Source: Bolinopsis microptera (lineage: Eukaryota; Ctenophora; Tentaculata; Lobata; Bolinopsidae). From it: a stretch of DNA of 64,000 nucleotides. The notes below the pieces were generated by a model that did no database searches, was not told the DNA's origin, and saw nothing but the letters and a program-made list of their open reading frames with translations. How positions within the stretch are numbered: position 1 is the stretch's first letter; every line of letters starts with the position of its first letter. Position numbers and translations under genes: made by a program. Shown in pieces: positions 47,861-59,579 of this stretch. The DNA is taken from assembly GCF_026151205.1 (NCBI RefSeq), contig NC_087072.1, forward strand, positions 1,045,375 through 1,109,374, read 5' to 3'.

Positions 47861-49752
47861 TCTGAAACCAATTAACATGAGCACAGATAAGACGAGAATC
47901 CATACAGATGAGCGTAACGAATACATTCCTATATGTAAGTGCTTAATGAATTGTATTTGTGTCATAGGATGGTCATCATTATGTGACCAACCATTTAATG
48001 AAAGACTAAGTTATGTAAAAAAAATCAAGAGTGAATATAAGAGTCATCCTCGAAGATATTTTATCAATGTTGATAATCATGTGTAATAGATACATCGTCC
48101 ACAGAATTTCGTGGAAAAAAACAACAATACCAATAACTGTGAACTATTACATCGAATCTAAATCGAGTTACAGGAGAAATAAGTGACGAAGAACAAAATG
48201 CTAATCGCATCATGATAAGTAAACAAGAAGAGGTTGTAGAAGGGATATGTAACGAACTTCCATGAATTGTAACGAGTATTGTACTGTGTAGAACATTAAA
48301 ATGGAACATTAAAATACTCCGCGGTGCATGTAGTGAGAATGTGACAAATTTTGATTTAGCGCTCGATTTTCACAGTACGGCAAAAAATGCGCGGCGCGCA
48401 TAAATTGTAATTTTATCTAAAACTTTAAATTATATCATTGATTATTGTGGATCAGTGTTAAATTACCATTCAATATACTGTAAAATTGAATATTTAAAGT
48501 TGCGCACTGTTTATACTTTTTATTAAATTAAGCAATAATTTTTTAAATGTTCAAAAATAATTTAACATGTAAAAATATTTTTTTTTAATTTGCCTATTTT
48601 GCACATTTTAAATTATTGTGCGTTGTATGAAAATTACATCGCATTACACAAAACTAATATTAAGCAACAATACGTTAGTACGCAATTGCAATTTTATTTT
48701 ATACTATAACTGGTCGGCTATCTAAAATAAATTATAAAATAATAAACACAACAAAATTGAAATATGATTTATAATCTATAAAAATAACAAACAACAAATT
48801 GGATTAATTTAAGCACATATTTATACTATCAAAGATATGCAAAAAATTTTAATAAAATCAAACATACGATTTTGTAATATATAATACATAATAATATAAT
48901 GACCATACAAATATTTTAAAACTCAGGTTTCGGAGCGCCGCGCATATTTTTGTAACTCGTGTAGACGCATTGTGACAATCGAGTGATAAAGCTAAATTGC
49001 TCTTATTGTTAATTCCAATCCAGTTAGTCGTGCTGCTGTTTAACATCGAAACACTTAACACTTCCTTCGTGTATTTAAATATCGAGTCAATGAAGAGTTC
49101 CAACGATCTTTGTGTAAATCTGGACTCATTTTGTATCACATCAATGCTAGTGTGACGTCAACATTTTTCAATTCACATTGATTGATAATGGCACACAATA
49201 TTGCAAAATACATGTAATTGTTAGAAATTATCGAGATGTAGTGCAAGTTACTTACTTAAATGATTTCATCATTTATGAATTGCTAGTCTGATGCTTATCT
49301 ATTTGTCATAGCTTGTTTTCTATCATCCAATCTCTCCATTCATTCGAATGTTGGGAATGTTGAGACTTGATTAGAGCCTCTACAAAGTAAAGTAAAATTT
49401 ATGACATAACATCATCACACATGTCTACAAAATGCAGTTGTAACCAACATGAGCCGATGTATATTTGAACGGTTATTATTATTATCTCCCCTCTTTATAC
49501 AGGTTTCAATTGCTTCCCATGACGAGTGACTGGCTTGTTGAACGTTTGAATCATCCGATCATGTGGATTCTCTGTCAAAGCCAAATGCTGAACGTTTTAA
49601 AGATAATCACGTGACAGCAAACTGAAGTAATCATTAGTCAATCGATCCCGTGAAATGACTTAGAGTCTAATTGTTAGCTGCTATTATTCGACAACATCAG
49701 TCTTGGATTAATTAATGCCACACTTTACTCCTATGTAACTTGGGGACGGGGT
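47861..49752. other. intergenic, no gene seen
   Basis: Very AT-rich, particularly 48400-48900. Minus-strand frames at 48064-48309 and 48858-49139 carry no family signature and have AT-driven composition. No repeat larger than short runs. Confidence 0.5.
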
Positions 49753-49910
49753 CAGTGGCGTAACGTTGCCTGTTGACGCCCCCTGCCGAAAATGCGCCCC
49801 CCTGTTGGCGCCCCCTCCCCTTTTGGTGCCAACGATTTTGTGCCCCCCTAAGATGGTGCCCCCGGCCCCCCCCCACAGTGGGGTCAGCGGGGCCCTTCGT
49901 TACGCCACTG
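49753..49910. mobile_element. hAT-type MITE, opposite orientation to 42082-42370
   Basis: 158 bp with terminal repeats CAGTGGCGTAACG/CGTTACGCCACTG and a perfect 8-bp target duplication GACGGGGT (49745-49752 and 49911-49918). Interior C-rich stretches (GCCCCCTGCCGAAAA, GCGCCCCCCTGTTGGCGCC) are the reverse complement of the right end of the copy in RTRAF. Confidence 0.92.
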
Positions 49911-50338
49911 GACGGGGTGGGCAACCCCATAGGCAAGTCTGCAAGCATCACTGAATCAATTACTGCATACCATCACAGTTACACTGTCGTAAATATTGTT
50001 TTGATTTTGACCAAATTCTGACTAATTTTTGACTGAAGAATGTTGAAAATGATGCCCATTTTGCCCATTTACTCCCTAACGTTTGGCCAGAAGGGGCATG
50101 GGCATCTATGGGGTTGCCCCCCCCCCAGCATTTGATTTCAATTATAAATATAGTAATAATGATGTCTGTTTCTGTAATGGCCTATTTTTCAACTTCACGC
50201 TCCCTTGAGGGCTGACCTCTTTGAACCTTGACCCTTCCACCAGGCCTGTACCTTAGCAAAACCTATACTTCAATTAACAGCTACTGCTAATATTTTCAGC
50301 AACTGCTAAGATTTTTCGTTAACAGAAAATACTTCAGA
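49911..50338. other. HEXIM 5' flank
   Basis: No gene. Contains a C11 run near 50117-50128 and presumed promoter or 5' UTR of HEXIM, with no core element identified. Confidence 0.45.
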
Positions 50339-51061
50339 ATGGCATCAGTCGTTTTGACAATGAATAGCCCCCACGATGGTCAGCAACAGTCGAGCTCATC
50401 TCCGATGATCATAAAGAAGAAAACTAGAAGAGCCCCTAAGAAACAGAAAAAAAATAAGAAACCATACTTCAAGTTGTCGTGGAAAGAAAAGGAAGAATTA
50501 AATGAAAAAGATCGTATGAAAGGGGAAGCAAGGCTTGCTAATGCAAAAATATCTGCCCCTAATAACACTACTCAGTTTTTGATGCAGGAACATCCAACTA
50601 CTACTCCAAACCGGACTCCAGTGGGCATGTCTTATGATTCTGACGATGATGAATACAATTCTATGAGCAGTGATGACAATGCAAATGAGATCCAGCCTGG
50701 AGCTTTGGAAAGTCCTGGAGTATTCATGGAGAACGATTTTGCTGAAACTTTTGAGAACATGAAGGCTGATATTCTGGAGACTAAAACCAGGTCACAACTG
50801 ATTACTGAAATAGTAAGTTTGGAAAAGGCAGTCAATGAGCTGGTCAAGGAGAATGGGAAGGTCAGACACAATTCTAATGACACTAATACTGAACTGATGA
50901 GCCAGTTGAATCAACTCCGCAAGGAAAACGAACTGCTCAAAGTTGAGAACATGCTCCTGAAAGCAACTAAAGTGAAAGATAACTCTATTCCTATTACACC
51001 TGTGAAAGATAACATGATCTCCTTGGATATCGACGACAACAGTAATGCTTCCCTGACTTGA
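50339..51061 (+). CDS. HEXIM: HEXIM-like P-TEFb inhibitor
   Basis: A 240-aa, single-exon gene, as vertebrate HEXIM genes also are. Residues 26-45 form the arginine/lysine-rich RNA-binding motif (KKKTRRAPKKQKKNKKPYFK) that in human HEXIM1 binds 7SK snRNA. It is followed by LSWKEKEELNEK and the cyclin T/CDK9-inhibitory segment, here APNNTTQFLM (73-82) where vertebrates have PYNTTQFLM. An acidic patch (~98-115, SDDDEYNSMSSDDN) and NDFAETFENM precede a C-terminal coiled coil (~145-210, heptads such as LRKENELLKVENMLL) that mediates dimerisation. In the nucleus HEXIM with 7SK sequesters P-TEFb and restrains transcription elongation. The Tyr-to-Asn change in the signature motif is the notable oddity. 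Confidence 0.92.
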   Translation: MASVVLTMNSPHDGQQQSSSSPMIIKKKTRRAPKKQKKNKKPYFKLSWKEKEELNEKDRMKGEARLANAKISAPNNTTQFLMQEHPTTTPNRTPVGMSYDSDDDEYNSMSSDDNANEIQPGALESPGVFMENDFAETFENMKADILETKTRSQLITEIVSLEKAVNELVKENGKVRHNSNDTNTELMSQLNQLRKENELLKVENMLLKATKVKDNSIPITPVKDNMISLDIDDNSNASLT

Positions 51062-51604
51062 TGTTACCCTCTGTGCCCTATTAGATAGAACGTAAACGGT
51101 AAATTTTAATTTTTTCTATCCTAATTCTTAAAACACTCATCAAAATTTTGAAGGTTCTGAGCTCGATAAATGCTCTCTCTGTGTGTCATTTATTCTGACA
51201 GCTCTCTGACTGTGTGCTGTTTTATCATGTACATGATGTAACGTACACTGATATCATGATAATTATGTGTACTTATAAAATGTGCATGTACATTGGAGTG
51301 TATAATTATAAAGCACTGCTAATGGCTCAAACACAGGTGCAACTGTAGATTTTAAATCAGTCCTCCATTGTTGGAATGATGGGCGCCTCCACTGAGTGTT
51401 AAATTCCTAGGAAACAGGATCATAGGTTCTATCTAAATATGGTAAGCCCTGTAAGTGTGCGGTTACATGCAAATATCTGCACCCCAAAACTAATTGTACT
51501 ATTCTACTTAATACCATCATTGCCTAGGAAACTTGTACCGTGTGCAAGTTGGTACACTATTGAAAGTATTGGGTATTGATTTTATATTAAAGCTGATTTC
51601 CACA

Positions 51605-51727
51605 GGACACAGACTGCTAGAGAAAACGATCAGATTGCCAAGAAAGAACGGAAGAAGATAACGGACAATTTAAGACGAACTTTTACCTCGCGGGAATCTA
51701 TAAATAGCATTGACTTTGTAATGTAAT
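51605..51727 (+). CDS. candidate terminal exon, unassigned
   Basis: After a plausible acceptor (GATTTCCACAG at 51594-51604) a frame of ~40 codons reads RTQTARENDQIAKKERKK and then ITDNLRRTF...DFVM, ending at TAA 51725-51727. It is charged and helix-like, as a coiled-coil end would be. It might be an alternative last exon of HEXIM, but I found no phase-compatible donor in that gene. Weak. Confidence 0.2.
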
Positions 51728-52591
51728 TTATGAGCTAACATCCTATCACAGAATGAGACTAAAATCGAAAAGGGATTGGGGGTGAAAATGGGAAGTGTTT
51801 TATCAAAATTACCTACATGAGCCGACTGGAAGCAAATTCCTTTGCTTTTTGGTTTTATCAGTAAAGGCGTTGAGCTAGCTACTTTGTTTATAAGGGATTT
51901 TGTCTAATAATTGTATAACTATTTAACTAAATATATTCAAATAAGGTCAGAAATTTGGTACGGGAACTTGTGGAAATTTTACGGAATGCAGTAATAATGA
52001 TAATCACACCCAATGATATGCTGTCAATGAGTTTATTACATTTAATGGGCGAAAGCCCGGATTTGGATAAATGTCTTATTTCTAGGGCTGAGTTCTAGGA
52101 GTTAGACTGGCATTGACAGCTTAGTTTTGGATGAAAATACGTGTATTTAAGATTTGTTTACTTTACATTCAACTGTCTTAAACCTGATGATAAAACAGTT
52201 TGAGACTGACTATAACTCTATAAGATAATGTAAGATATTGGGGCAACTATTAACTTATGAAGCCACAGACCTTGGTTGAAGGTTTTGTGAAACATGCATT
52301 GTGCAATTATCGATTAGCTATTGAATATGTCAAGTCAGCATAATTATCATAACTGCATAATTGATATCCGCATTGCCGCAAAATACACAATACTAGAGTC
52401 TGTAATCTGTATGGTAAGAAATCATATTAGCTCATACTTCATAGTAACGTCCTGACAAAAATTGTATTGTCTCATGCCCACACAATAATTTTATTGGCAT
52501 ATGGCCAGACACTAACTTAGCTTATTGCTTATATTCGCAGCAGTTTGAAAGGGATGTGCTGTTGTACAGCCTTCAAATTCCTGTGAAAATG

Positions 52592-52705
52592 CATGCTGTA
52601 CACTCTATACAGTATACATTATGCTGTACACTCTATACATTATGCTGTACACTCTATACATTATGCTGTACACTCTATACATTATGCTGTACACTGTATA
52701 CATTC
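52592..52705. repeat. 21-bp tandem repeat, about five copies
   Basis: Units of ATGCTGTACACTCTATACATT; the first carries an insertion of CAGTATA and the last has CACTGTATAC. Confidence 0.9.
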
Positions 52706-54167
52706 TGTGAATGTGATGGGACATAGTCCAGTGTATATTACTCCTACATAGGAGATGCTATATACAACGTCTACCAGATTTACGTGACTAACTTGCTATT
52801 TGACTTGGTGATTTCCGTGGATCAGAATAATGAAGTTGAAATCATTTTGAATCTTACAGGTGAAATGTGGACAATTTAAGTCGTTCTGAACTTTCCATTT
52901 CTTTGGTCAAATTGTTGAGACCATTCTCATTTCTCCCTTTTATATTTTATTGCGTTTGATTAAACATTTCCAAACTAGCTCTTTGTTTACACTTTACATG
53001 CAAAATGTTACTTATTTTAAGAATAGACGGGTTCATATCTAGTCTGTAGTTTAAATTACCAGCATCAGGAGTTTCATATCTCTTGTCACCTTTATTTAAT
53101 AAGTACCTGAGAAAATAGTGTTAAATTGTGTGTAAACACGGGTAATAAAGGGATCCTGAGTTTAAATATCCACTTTATATACCCAACTTTATAGTTCCGT
53201 CTAAATCGCTAATAAATTTGTTTTATTATTATTAATTGTTATCGGGAAAAGCAATGTATTTTATAGTTACTGGAAAATCACAATCCAAATTTAACTTGGG
53301 ACTGTTTGATATATTACGTAATATATCGAAATCGTATTATAGATTATTTTGGATTATTCCGTTTTTATGTAAAGATATGGAACCACAAGTAATTTTATAT
53401 CGTATAGATAATCGATGGAATTAATAGAATTTATTGTGTTTTACTCAGTGTTATTGTATAACCTTTGTAATCTTTCCCAGGTTTGATAAACATTAAACAT
53501 GTCGATTGTTGGCCTCAGTAAAATTTGGAAATAAATTCCGGTAAGCTAAGTCAGTCCTGGTCTCGAAAAATGTTAATTTAAACATTCTGGATTTCACAAG
53601 CAAAATTTACCAAAATGTTGCATATAATACTTAAACTGACTATAGCAGTTCACTTCAAAATCAAGCAATTTCAATGTTTATTTTACTGCAAAAGGAGTAA
53701 GCCGGCACCACATGTCTGTTTGACCCTTCAAAAGCCATTTGAAATTTATAACATTTGGTCCGGCCCTGTTATAAAATTTGTAAAATATCCTCAATTCCTC
53801 AGTCCTAGCATAATTTGGCGTTGTTTTCCCCTGCTTTCTGGCGTTGTCGTAAATAGTTCAACCAAAAATCATGGCCAATCCCGTTCTTAGTAAATGCCAT
53901 TATAGTTGCACTAATAATTTCGCTGGCTAATCGATCACTGGATATTTAAAATTGAATATTCAAGAACAGTTGGCTTCTAAATTGTACTATTTAGAGCTAA
54001 ATTGTACTATTTAAATAAATTGTACTATCTAAGTTGTACTATTTAAATAGGACATTAAACTCCGTTACCAGCAGAAGGTTTAACACACCCTATTAATAGG
54101 TACTAACCAGAGTCACTGACAGTACCTCGAATAGGTAACTCTAGTTGCTAGGTAACTGAATGTAACC

Positions 54168-56719
54168 ATGGCATACCTAGCCAGAATAAGACCGGTTCAG
54201 GCGACACTGCGCGGTGTCGCGCTGGTGCCCGCACGTGGAGACAAATGGTACATTGATCCAGAGGAGGAGCGACAGTACAACGCTCCCTTCCATCTCAAAT
54301 GGAGTCAGAGCTGGCCCCTATCTACGGGACCCTCCTGGCAGAGTCACACCTTTATGAACAAGAACAGCATGTACCCTCGCATGCCTTACTACCACAGATC
54401 ACTGAAGAACCCTTACGTTAAATACGATACTGGTATTGGAATGAGGAAGAACTTCGGAGAGACATATCACATTCTGGAGGTAAAGTTAGTTATTACTAGA
54501 TCATCTCACTAGAGTATTTATTGTACCCCACTATTCTCTTCATGGTAGCAGTAGTAGATAATAGTGGGTATTATCTTCAAGTATTTAACAGCTAGAAGTA
54601 TATTTATGCCATAAGAGGGGTGTGTATTTGTATTACACATGATAAATGTTAATTAACTCTCTCTCTACCCCACCAGGTAACCAGGTAACCAGGTAACCAG
54701 GTAACCAGGTAACCAGGTAACCAGGTAACCAGGTAACCAGGTAAATGTTAATTAACTCTCTCTCTCTACCCCACCAGGTAAGCAGGTTACCAGGTAACCA
54801 GGTAACCAGGTAACCAGGTAACCAGGTAACCAGGTAAATGTTGATTAACTCTCTCTCTCTACCCCACCAGGTAAGCAGGTAACCAGGTAACCAGGTAACC
54901 AGGTAACCAGGTAAATGTTAATTAACTCTCTCTCTCTATCCCACCAGGTAACCAGGTAAGCAGGTAACCAGGTAACCAGGTAAATGTTAATTAACTCTAT
55001 ACCCCACCAGGTAACCAGGTAACCAGGTAACCAGGTAACCATGTAACCAGGTAACCAGGTAACCAGGTAACCAGGTAACCAGGTAAATGTTAATTAACTC
55101 TATACCCCACCAGGTAACCGGGTAACCAGGTAACCAGGTAACCAGGTAACCAGGTAACCAGGTAACCAGGTAACCAGGTAACCAGGTAACCAGGTAACCA
55201 GGTAACCAGGTAACCAGGTAACCAGGTAAATGTTAATTTACTCTATACCCCACCAGGTAACCAGGTAACCAGGTAACCAGGTAACCAGGTAACCAGGTAA
55301 CCAGGTAACCAGGTAACCAGGTAAATGTTAATTAACTCTATACCCCTCCAGGAGTGGCTGACTCCCCAAGGCTCGGAGTGGGTCAGGGAAAATGGTCAGA
55401 GCAACTCTTTCTCCGGAACTTTCGACCTTGTCCTTATGTTCGTCGTTCTGTGGTTCACGCTCAAGGTATGTGTTTTAGTAATCGATACTATTATAATGGT
55501 CAGAGTTTTTTATTTGATCATTGATCTACGCGAAGCTTGGGTATTTGCATTGACTTAAACATGGATAAGAAAAGAGAAAGTTTTTAATCCTCATCATTAG
55601 CATTAGGAATGTTTCCTTGTCATACAAATGCGGTTACTGTAATGCGTGTGTAAGATACACACTATGTGTATCACTGTGTATCTTCACACAAGGCACCTTT
55701 TAGCAGTGTGCATGTTACCATTCCATGCTAGGTTACAGTTCACGCTGTATATTCCATGCTAGGTTACAGTTATCACTGTATATTATATAGAGGGTGGCCT
55801 GGCCTATACGTCAGTGTGCAAATGTTGGGCTTTTTTCTCAGTTACTGAGTGCCCGATTAAAATGATTATCTCTGATATGACTTGCTACCTGACTACCATT
55901 ACTCATTCGAGGAATCCGTCAAATTAAAAATGTTTCGAATGAACTTTCATTTTCACATTTTAAAGATATTTCGGATGATTGGATCCAAATTATAATGCAT
56001 CGTGTTAATTAGAATACAAATAACACTCGTCCTGAATATAATTGGAAGCTCTAGCTACTAGCTACTAGCTGGAGCTACATGAAGTGCAATTAGAGCGCAG
56101 TATAACATAGTAGTAGTAGTATTAGTAGTAGTAGTATAACTCAATCAAATGATAACCCCACGAAAAACAATTTGCTAACGATATGAACAAAAAGCTTGAT
56201 AAATAATTTTTCATTTTATGTTTCGCCTATTTTCAGATCATGTTCCACATCTAATAACTGCAATATTATGTAAAATTGAAGTTTCTAGCAGGTTCCTTAA
56301 AACGGGTGTATAGTGTATACTGTAAATGTCGAAAGGGCTGCCTTCAACAATAGAATTTTATAACTTTGGCGACAGATTCCTCGAATGAGTAGTAAGAGTA
56401 TGCTTTCTGCAAAGTTACAAGTCTCAACCTTTCATTTTTTACCCTGTATATAATATTAGATACAGCATGTATTAGATATAATATTTAATACTGTAATTAA
56501 TTTCTTGGCTTTTTATGCTAATTACCCATTCTTATTTTTCAGTTTATCGACTACCTCGACAAAGAATATTGTATCAGTTTGTATGCGAAGAAAGTGTACC
56601 CCTTCGATAACCTGTGGACAGAGAGTGGCGGTAATCCGTTGGTGCCCAGCGAGAAGAGACCTTATATGTTCTCCCATATCCCTGTTCTTGCCCCTGAAGC
56701 TGGTCTACAGAAATGCTGA
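54168..56719 (+). CDS. NDUFB8: NDUFB8-like mitochondrial complex I accessory subunit
   Basis: Three exons: 54168-54479, 55352-55465 and 56543-56719; 603 nt, 200 aa, phase 0 at both GT-AG junctions. The N-terminus (MAYLARIRPVQATLRGVALVPARG) is Arg-rich and amphipathic, like a mitochondrial presequence. The middle has MPYYHRSLKNPYVKYD and MRKNFGETYHILE, resembling the YP.LP..S...RDPW..WD..G.R.NWGEP block of NDUFB8. Exon 2 encodes the single membrane helix (TFDLVLMFVVLWFTLK), and exon 3 the intermembrane tail YPFDNLWTESGGNP, matching YPYNNLYLERGGDP in mammals. The subunit sits in the distal membrane arm (ND5 module). Similarity is modest apart from these blocks. Intron 1 is an acceptor-bearing minisatellite; intron 2 holds an inverted-repeat element. 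Confidence 0.75.
54675..55324. repeat. intron-1 minisatellite: (AGGTAACC)n blocks each headed by an acceptor
   Basis: 8-bp AGGTAACC arrays of 3-16 units are separated by eight copies of a spacer reading AATGTTAATTAACTC, then (TC)n or TATA, then CCCCACCAGGTAA. The genuine 3' splice site at 55339-55351 (TATACCCCTCCAG, exon GAGTGG) is the last member of the series. Each upstream copy is therefore a decoy pyrimidine tract plus CAG, and CAGGTAAC also resembles a 5' splice site. Confidence 0.93.
55782..56456. mobile_element. inverted-repeat element (mariner-like MITE?) in intron 2
   Basis: Ends ATTATATAGAGGGTGG (55782) and, on the opposite strand, ATTATATACAGGGTAAAA (56456) are related. Internal arms are a near-perfect 21-bp inverted pair (55900-55920 and 56371-56391, one mismatch, containing TACTCATTCGAGGAAT). 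The TATACAGGGT type of end with TA is seen in Tc1/mariner derivatives. No ORF. Confidence 0.5.
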
Positions 56720-57535
56720 GAGAAAACTTTTGTTAAATAAGTTATTAATTAATTTGTAATTAGCAAAGTTAGTTACCATTAGTTACGGGTGGGAGAAATA
56801 CGGTTTTATATTAATCCACCTTACACAGTGCATAGGTTTTGAGTACTGCACTAAGAAATTATTAGCGAATTAGCTCATAATACTGAATGTACACATTGAC
56901 TGCGTAATGAATAGCGTAATTGGTTTCATATGCCCTGTTCTATTGTTTGGAATGGCAGTTAAATTATTAAATATCATGAGGCAGGTCACATGTCACTTCT
57001 TCACTAATTGTTCTTCTAGGAAACTATCTGAAGTGTGTGTCTAAATCGAGAAGCTTTTTAATTGAGTCACACTTCATAAATACATCACCTTTATCTTAGA
57101 GATGATTATGTTATTGTGCGATGTGAAATCCCAATTAATATCAAAACGAATTTTATGAAGTTTTATTCAAATGATCCATTCATAAAGAGGTGAGTGATTT
57201 CAACTTTAAATTTTCAAGTACGTTTGAGAGGGCAAAGTAGTAATGAAAATTCTGAATATGTGGTATAAGTTACATAAAAGTAGCTCAGTGGTGTGTTCAC
57301 ATCGCTTAGTGCATAACTCATTGTCCTGATAAGTGGTGCATACTGCATTTGTTGGGCCATCCCCGGCGTGCCTGCTGTCATCAACGTTAGCGGGACAATT
57401 TCGCAACCAGAGCCACTGTACTAGCAAAACTTTAGTGCTATCTGTGCGTGTTTATATTCCTCGCGCGCGCAGCACGCGAATATATTATATAAATCTTGTA
57501 GAATTTTGTAACTAACTTTTGCTAATACTTCAAGG
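56720..57535. other. intergenic between the NDUFB8-like gene and GNL2
   Basis: No gene or repeat recognised. The GNL2 promoter is presumably in the last ~200 bp. Confidence 0.5.
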
Positions 57536-59579
57536 ATGGGCAAACGTAACAGAGTTCCAACCAAGCCCACTGCGGCGCCCGGCAAGGTCAAGCTGGGCAG
57601 CAGTCTCAGTCTCAAGAACAGGAGTAGCAAAACTCAAACTGGTATTCGAGACAAGGCAACTGTTAAACGGTTGAACATGTACAAGACGAATGGCCCAAAA
57701 CGGAACAAAGATGGTAAAATTGTGGCTCCAGCAGAATACCAGAAGCCTGCAGCATCAGGAGAACGAGCTAGAATAGAACCAAACAGGAAATGGTTCGGTA
57801 ATACCAGGACCCTGACTCAACAAGCACTGCAGAAGTTTCAAGTGGAAATGGGAAAGATTAAGAAGAGTCCGTATCAAGTTATCATGAAGAGCAGCAAACT
57901 GCCTGTCGGGCTTTTGAAAGAAACCTCCAAAACTGCCAACGTTCACATTCTCAAGACTGAATCCTTCCAGAGCACGTTTGGCCCCAAGAAGCTGAGGAAA
58001 AGACCCAAGTTAAATATTGATAATATCCTTGACATGATAAAGAAAGTGACTGAAGTCACGACCAAGCATGATGAAAAGGAAGAAGCTAAAGCTCCAGTAC
58101 CTGATGGGAAAGATGCCCCTAATGACTACATATTCGCTGCCGGACAGAGCAAGAGAATTCATGCGGAGCTGTTCAAAGTAATAGACAGTTCTGATGTTGT
58201 GGTCCAGGTTTTAGATGCCAGAGATCCAATGGTTAGTTCTCTATTTAATCAGATATATCAGTCGGTACTTCTTTTGTAGGACCACCTACGGGGGAGAAAC
58301 TGGGGCTTTTTTAGGATGGTATTTTAGAATTCCATATTGCGATCTCTTAAAATCCCTACTTTACTTTTCAGACTAACATTTTATTTCTTCTTAGTTAATA
58401 TTCTGGCCTAATCAGGGCACGAGGTCAAAGTACATCGAAAGACATTTGAAGGAGGAGAAGTCCCACAAACATCTCATATTTATCCTAAACAAGTGTGACT
58501 TGGTCCCAACATGGGTAACAAAAGGGTGGCTGGTGCACCTGTCGGCAGAATACCCTACCTTAGCTTTCCACGCCTCTGTTACAAATCCTTTGGAAAAGGT
58601 ATTGTCCGTTAATTATCGATGTTTATACATTGTACATTTATACATTATACATGTTTATGTGACATTTTAATATATTGAGTGTTATAGTTAGAAAGCATAA
58701 CTACGTAGGATATCTACTAAATAGCCACAATGTGTGCATAATAACATATAACATAATGTTATAGGTGCCCTGATTAATCTGCTGCGTCAGTTTGCTAGAC
58801 TACACTCGGACAAGAAGCAGATAAGTGTTGGGTTTATTGGATACCCTAACGTCGGCAAAAGCTCCATCATTAACACCCTCAAACATAAAAAGGTTATGGT
58901 TTACTTTGATGTCTACAAAATGCTGACTTTCATGTAAATTGTATAGCACTGTGGAAGTATCAAGCTACATTGATAATCAAAATGCACATCCTCTTGTGTA
59001 TACAATATACATGTGTAAGATCGCACTAATTAGGAAGATTGCTTGCTTATGATTTTATTACTTAATAGTACAGAGTTTGTTTACTGGTTAACCTAGGTCA
59101 ACTGAAATAAATCAGACATTCTCCAACCAATAACCCCCTCTCTCTCTCAGTGTTGTAAAGTAGCCCCACAACCAATAACCCCCTCTCTCTCAGTGTTGTA
59201 AAGTAGCCCCACAACCAATAACCCCCTCTCTCAGTGTTGTAAAGTAGCCCCACAACCAATAACCCCCTCTCTCAGTGTTGTAAAGTTGCCCCACAACCAA
59301 TAACCCCCTCTCTCAGTGTTGTAAAGTAGCCCCACAACCAATAACCCCCTCTCTCTCAGTGTTGTAAAGTAGCCCCACAACCAATAACCCCTCTCTCTCA
59401 GTGTTGTAAAGTAGCCCCACAACCAATAACCCCCTCTCTCTCAGTGTTGTAAAGTAGCCCCACTAGCGGGAGAGACGAAGGTTTGGCAGTACGTTTCCTT
59501 GTTCCGTCGTGTTAACCTCATAGATTGCCCCGGAGTTGTGAGCAACACCTCCGATTCTAACGCTGACATGATGTGCAAG
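57536..59579 (+). CDS. GNL2: nucleolar GTP-binding protein 2 (NOG2), 5' part; 3' part beyond the window
   Basis: Exons 57536-58231, 58416-58598, 58765-58908 and 59445-59579. The N-terminal NOG2 domain is clear ([43 protein letters not shown]). The circularly permuted GTPase order follows: DARDP, then NKCDLVP (G4), GYPNVGKSS (G1) and DCPGVV (G3). The protein assembles pre-60S ribosomes in the nucleolus. All junctions fit except exon 2 to exon 3: donor at 58599 (phase 0) and acceptor TATAG at 58764 leave one base missing (GT-GCC where GGT-GCC is expected). The fourth exon is bracketed by amplified splice sites (eight acceptors before, ~115 donors after). The rest of the gene lies right of 64000. 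Confidence 0.9.
59123..59463. repeat. acceptor-bearing minisatellite upstream of GNL2 exon 4
   Basis: Eight units of 41-43 bp: CAACCAATAACCCC, then (CT)n, then CAG, then TGTTGTAAAGTAGCCCCAC. Each is a full polypyrimidine tract plus AG plus the first 19 bases of exon 4. Candidate exon starts are 59151, 59194, 59235, 59276, 59317, 59360, 59402 and 59445; only the last runs on into the exon. Confidence 0.95.

Larger units (their letters stand above)
51062..54167. other. 3' flank of HEXIM and intergenic region
   Basis: Unique AT-rich sequence. A minisatellite lies at 52592-52705 and a candidate exon at 51605-51727. The frames at 53236-53424 and 53615-53890 show no family signature. Confidence 0.45.

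Noticed and set aside
47861-47965. 35-codon upstream extension of DHRS12
   Set aside because: The family N-terminus aligns exactly with the Met at 47860.
53236-53890. 62- and 91-codon plus-strand ORFs
   Set aside because: AT-rich chance frames without domain, splice or conservation evidence.
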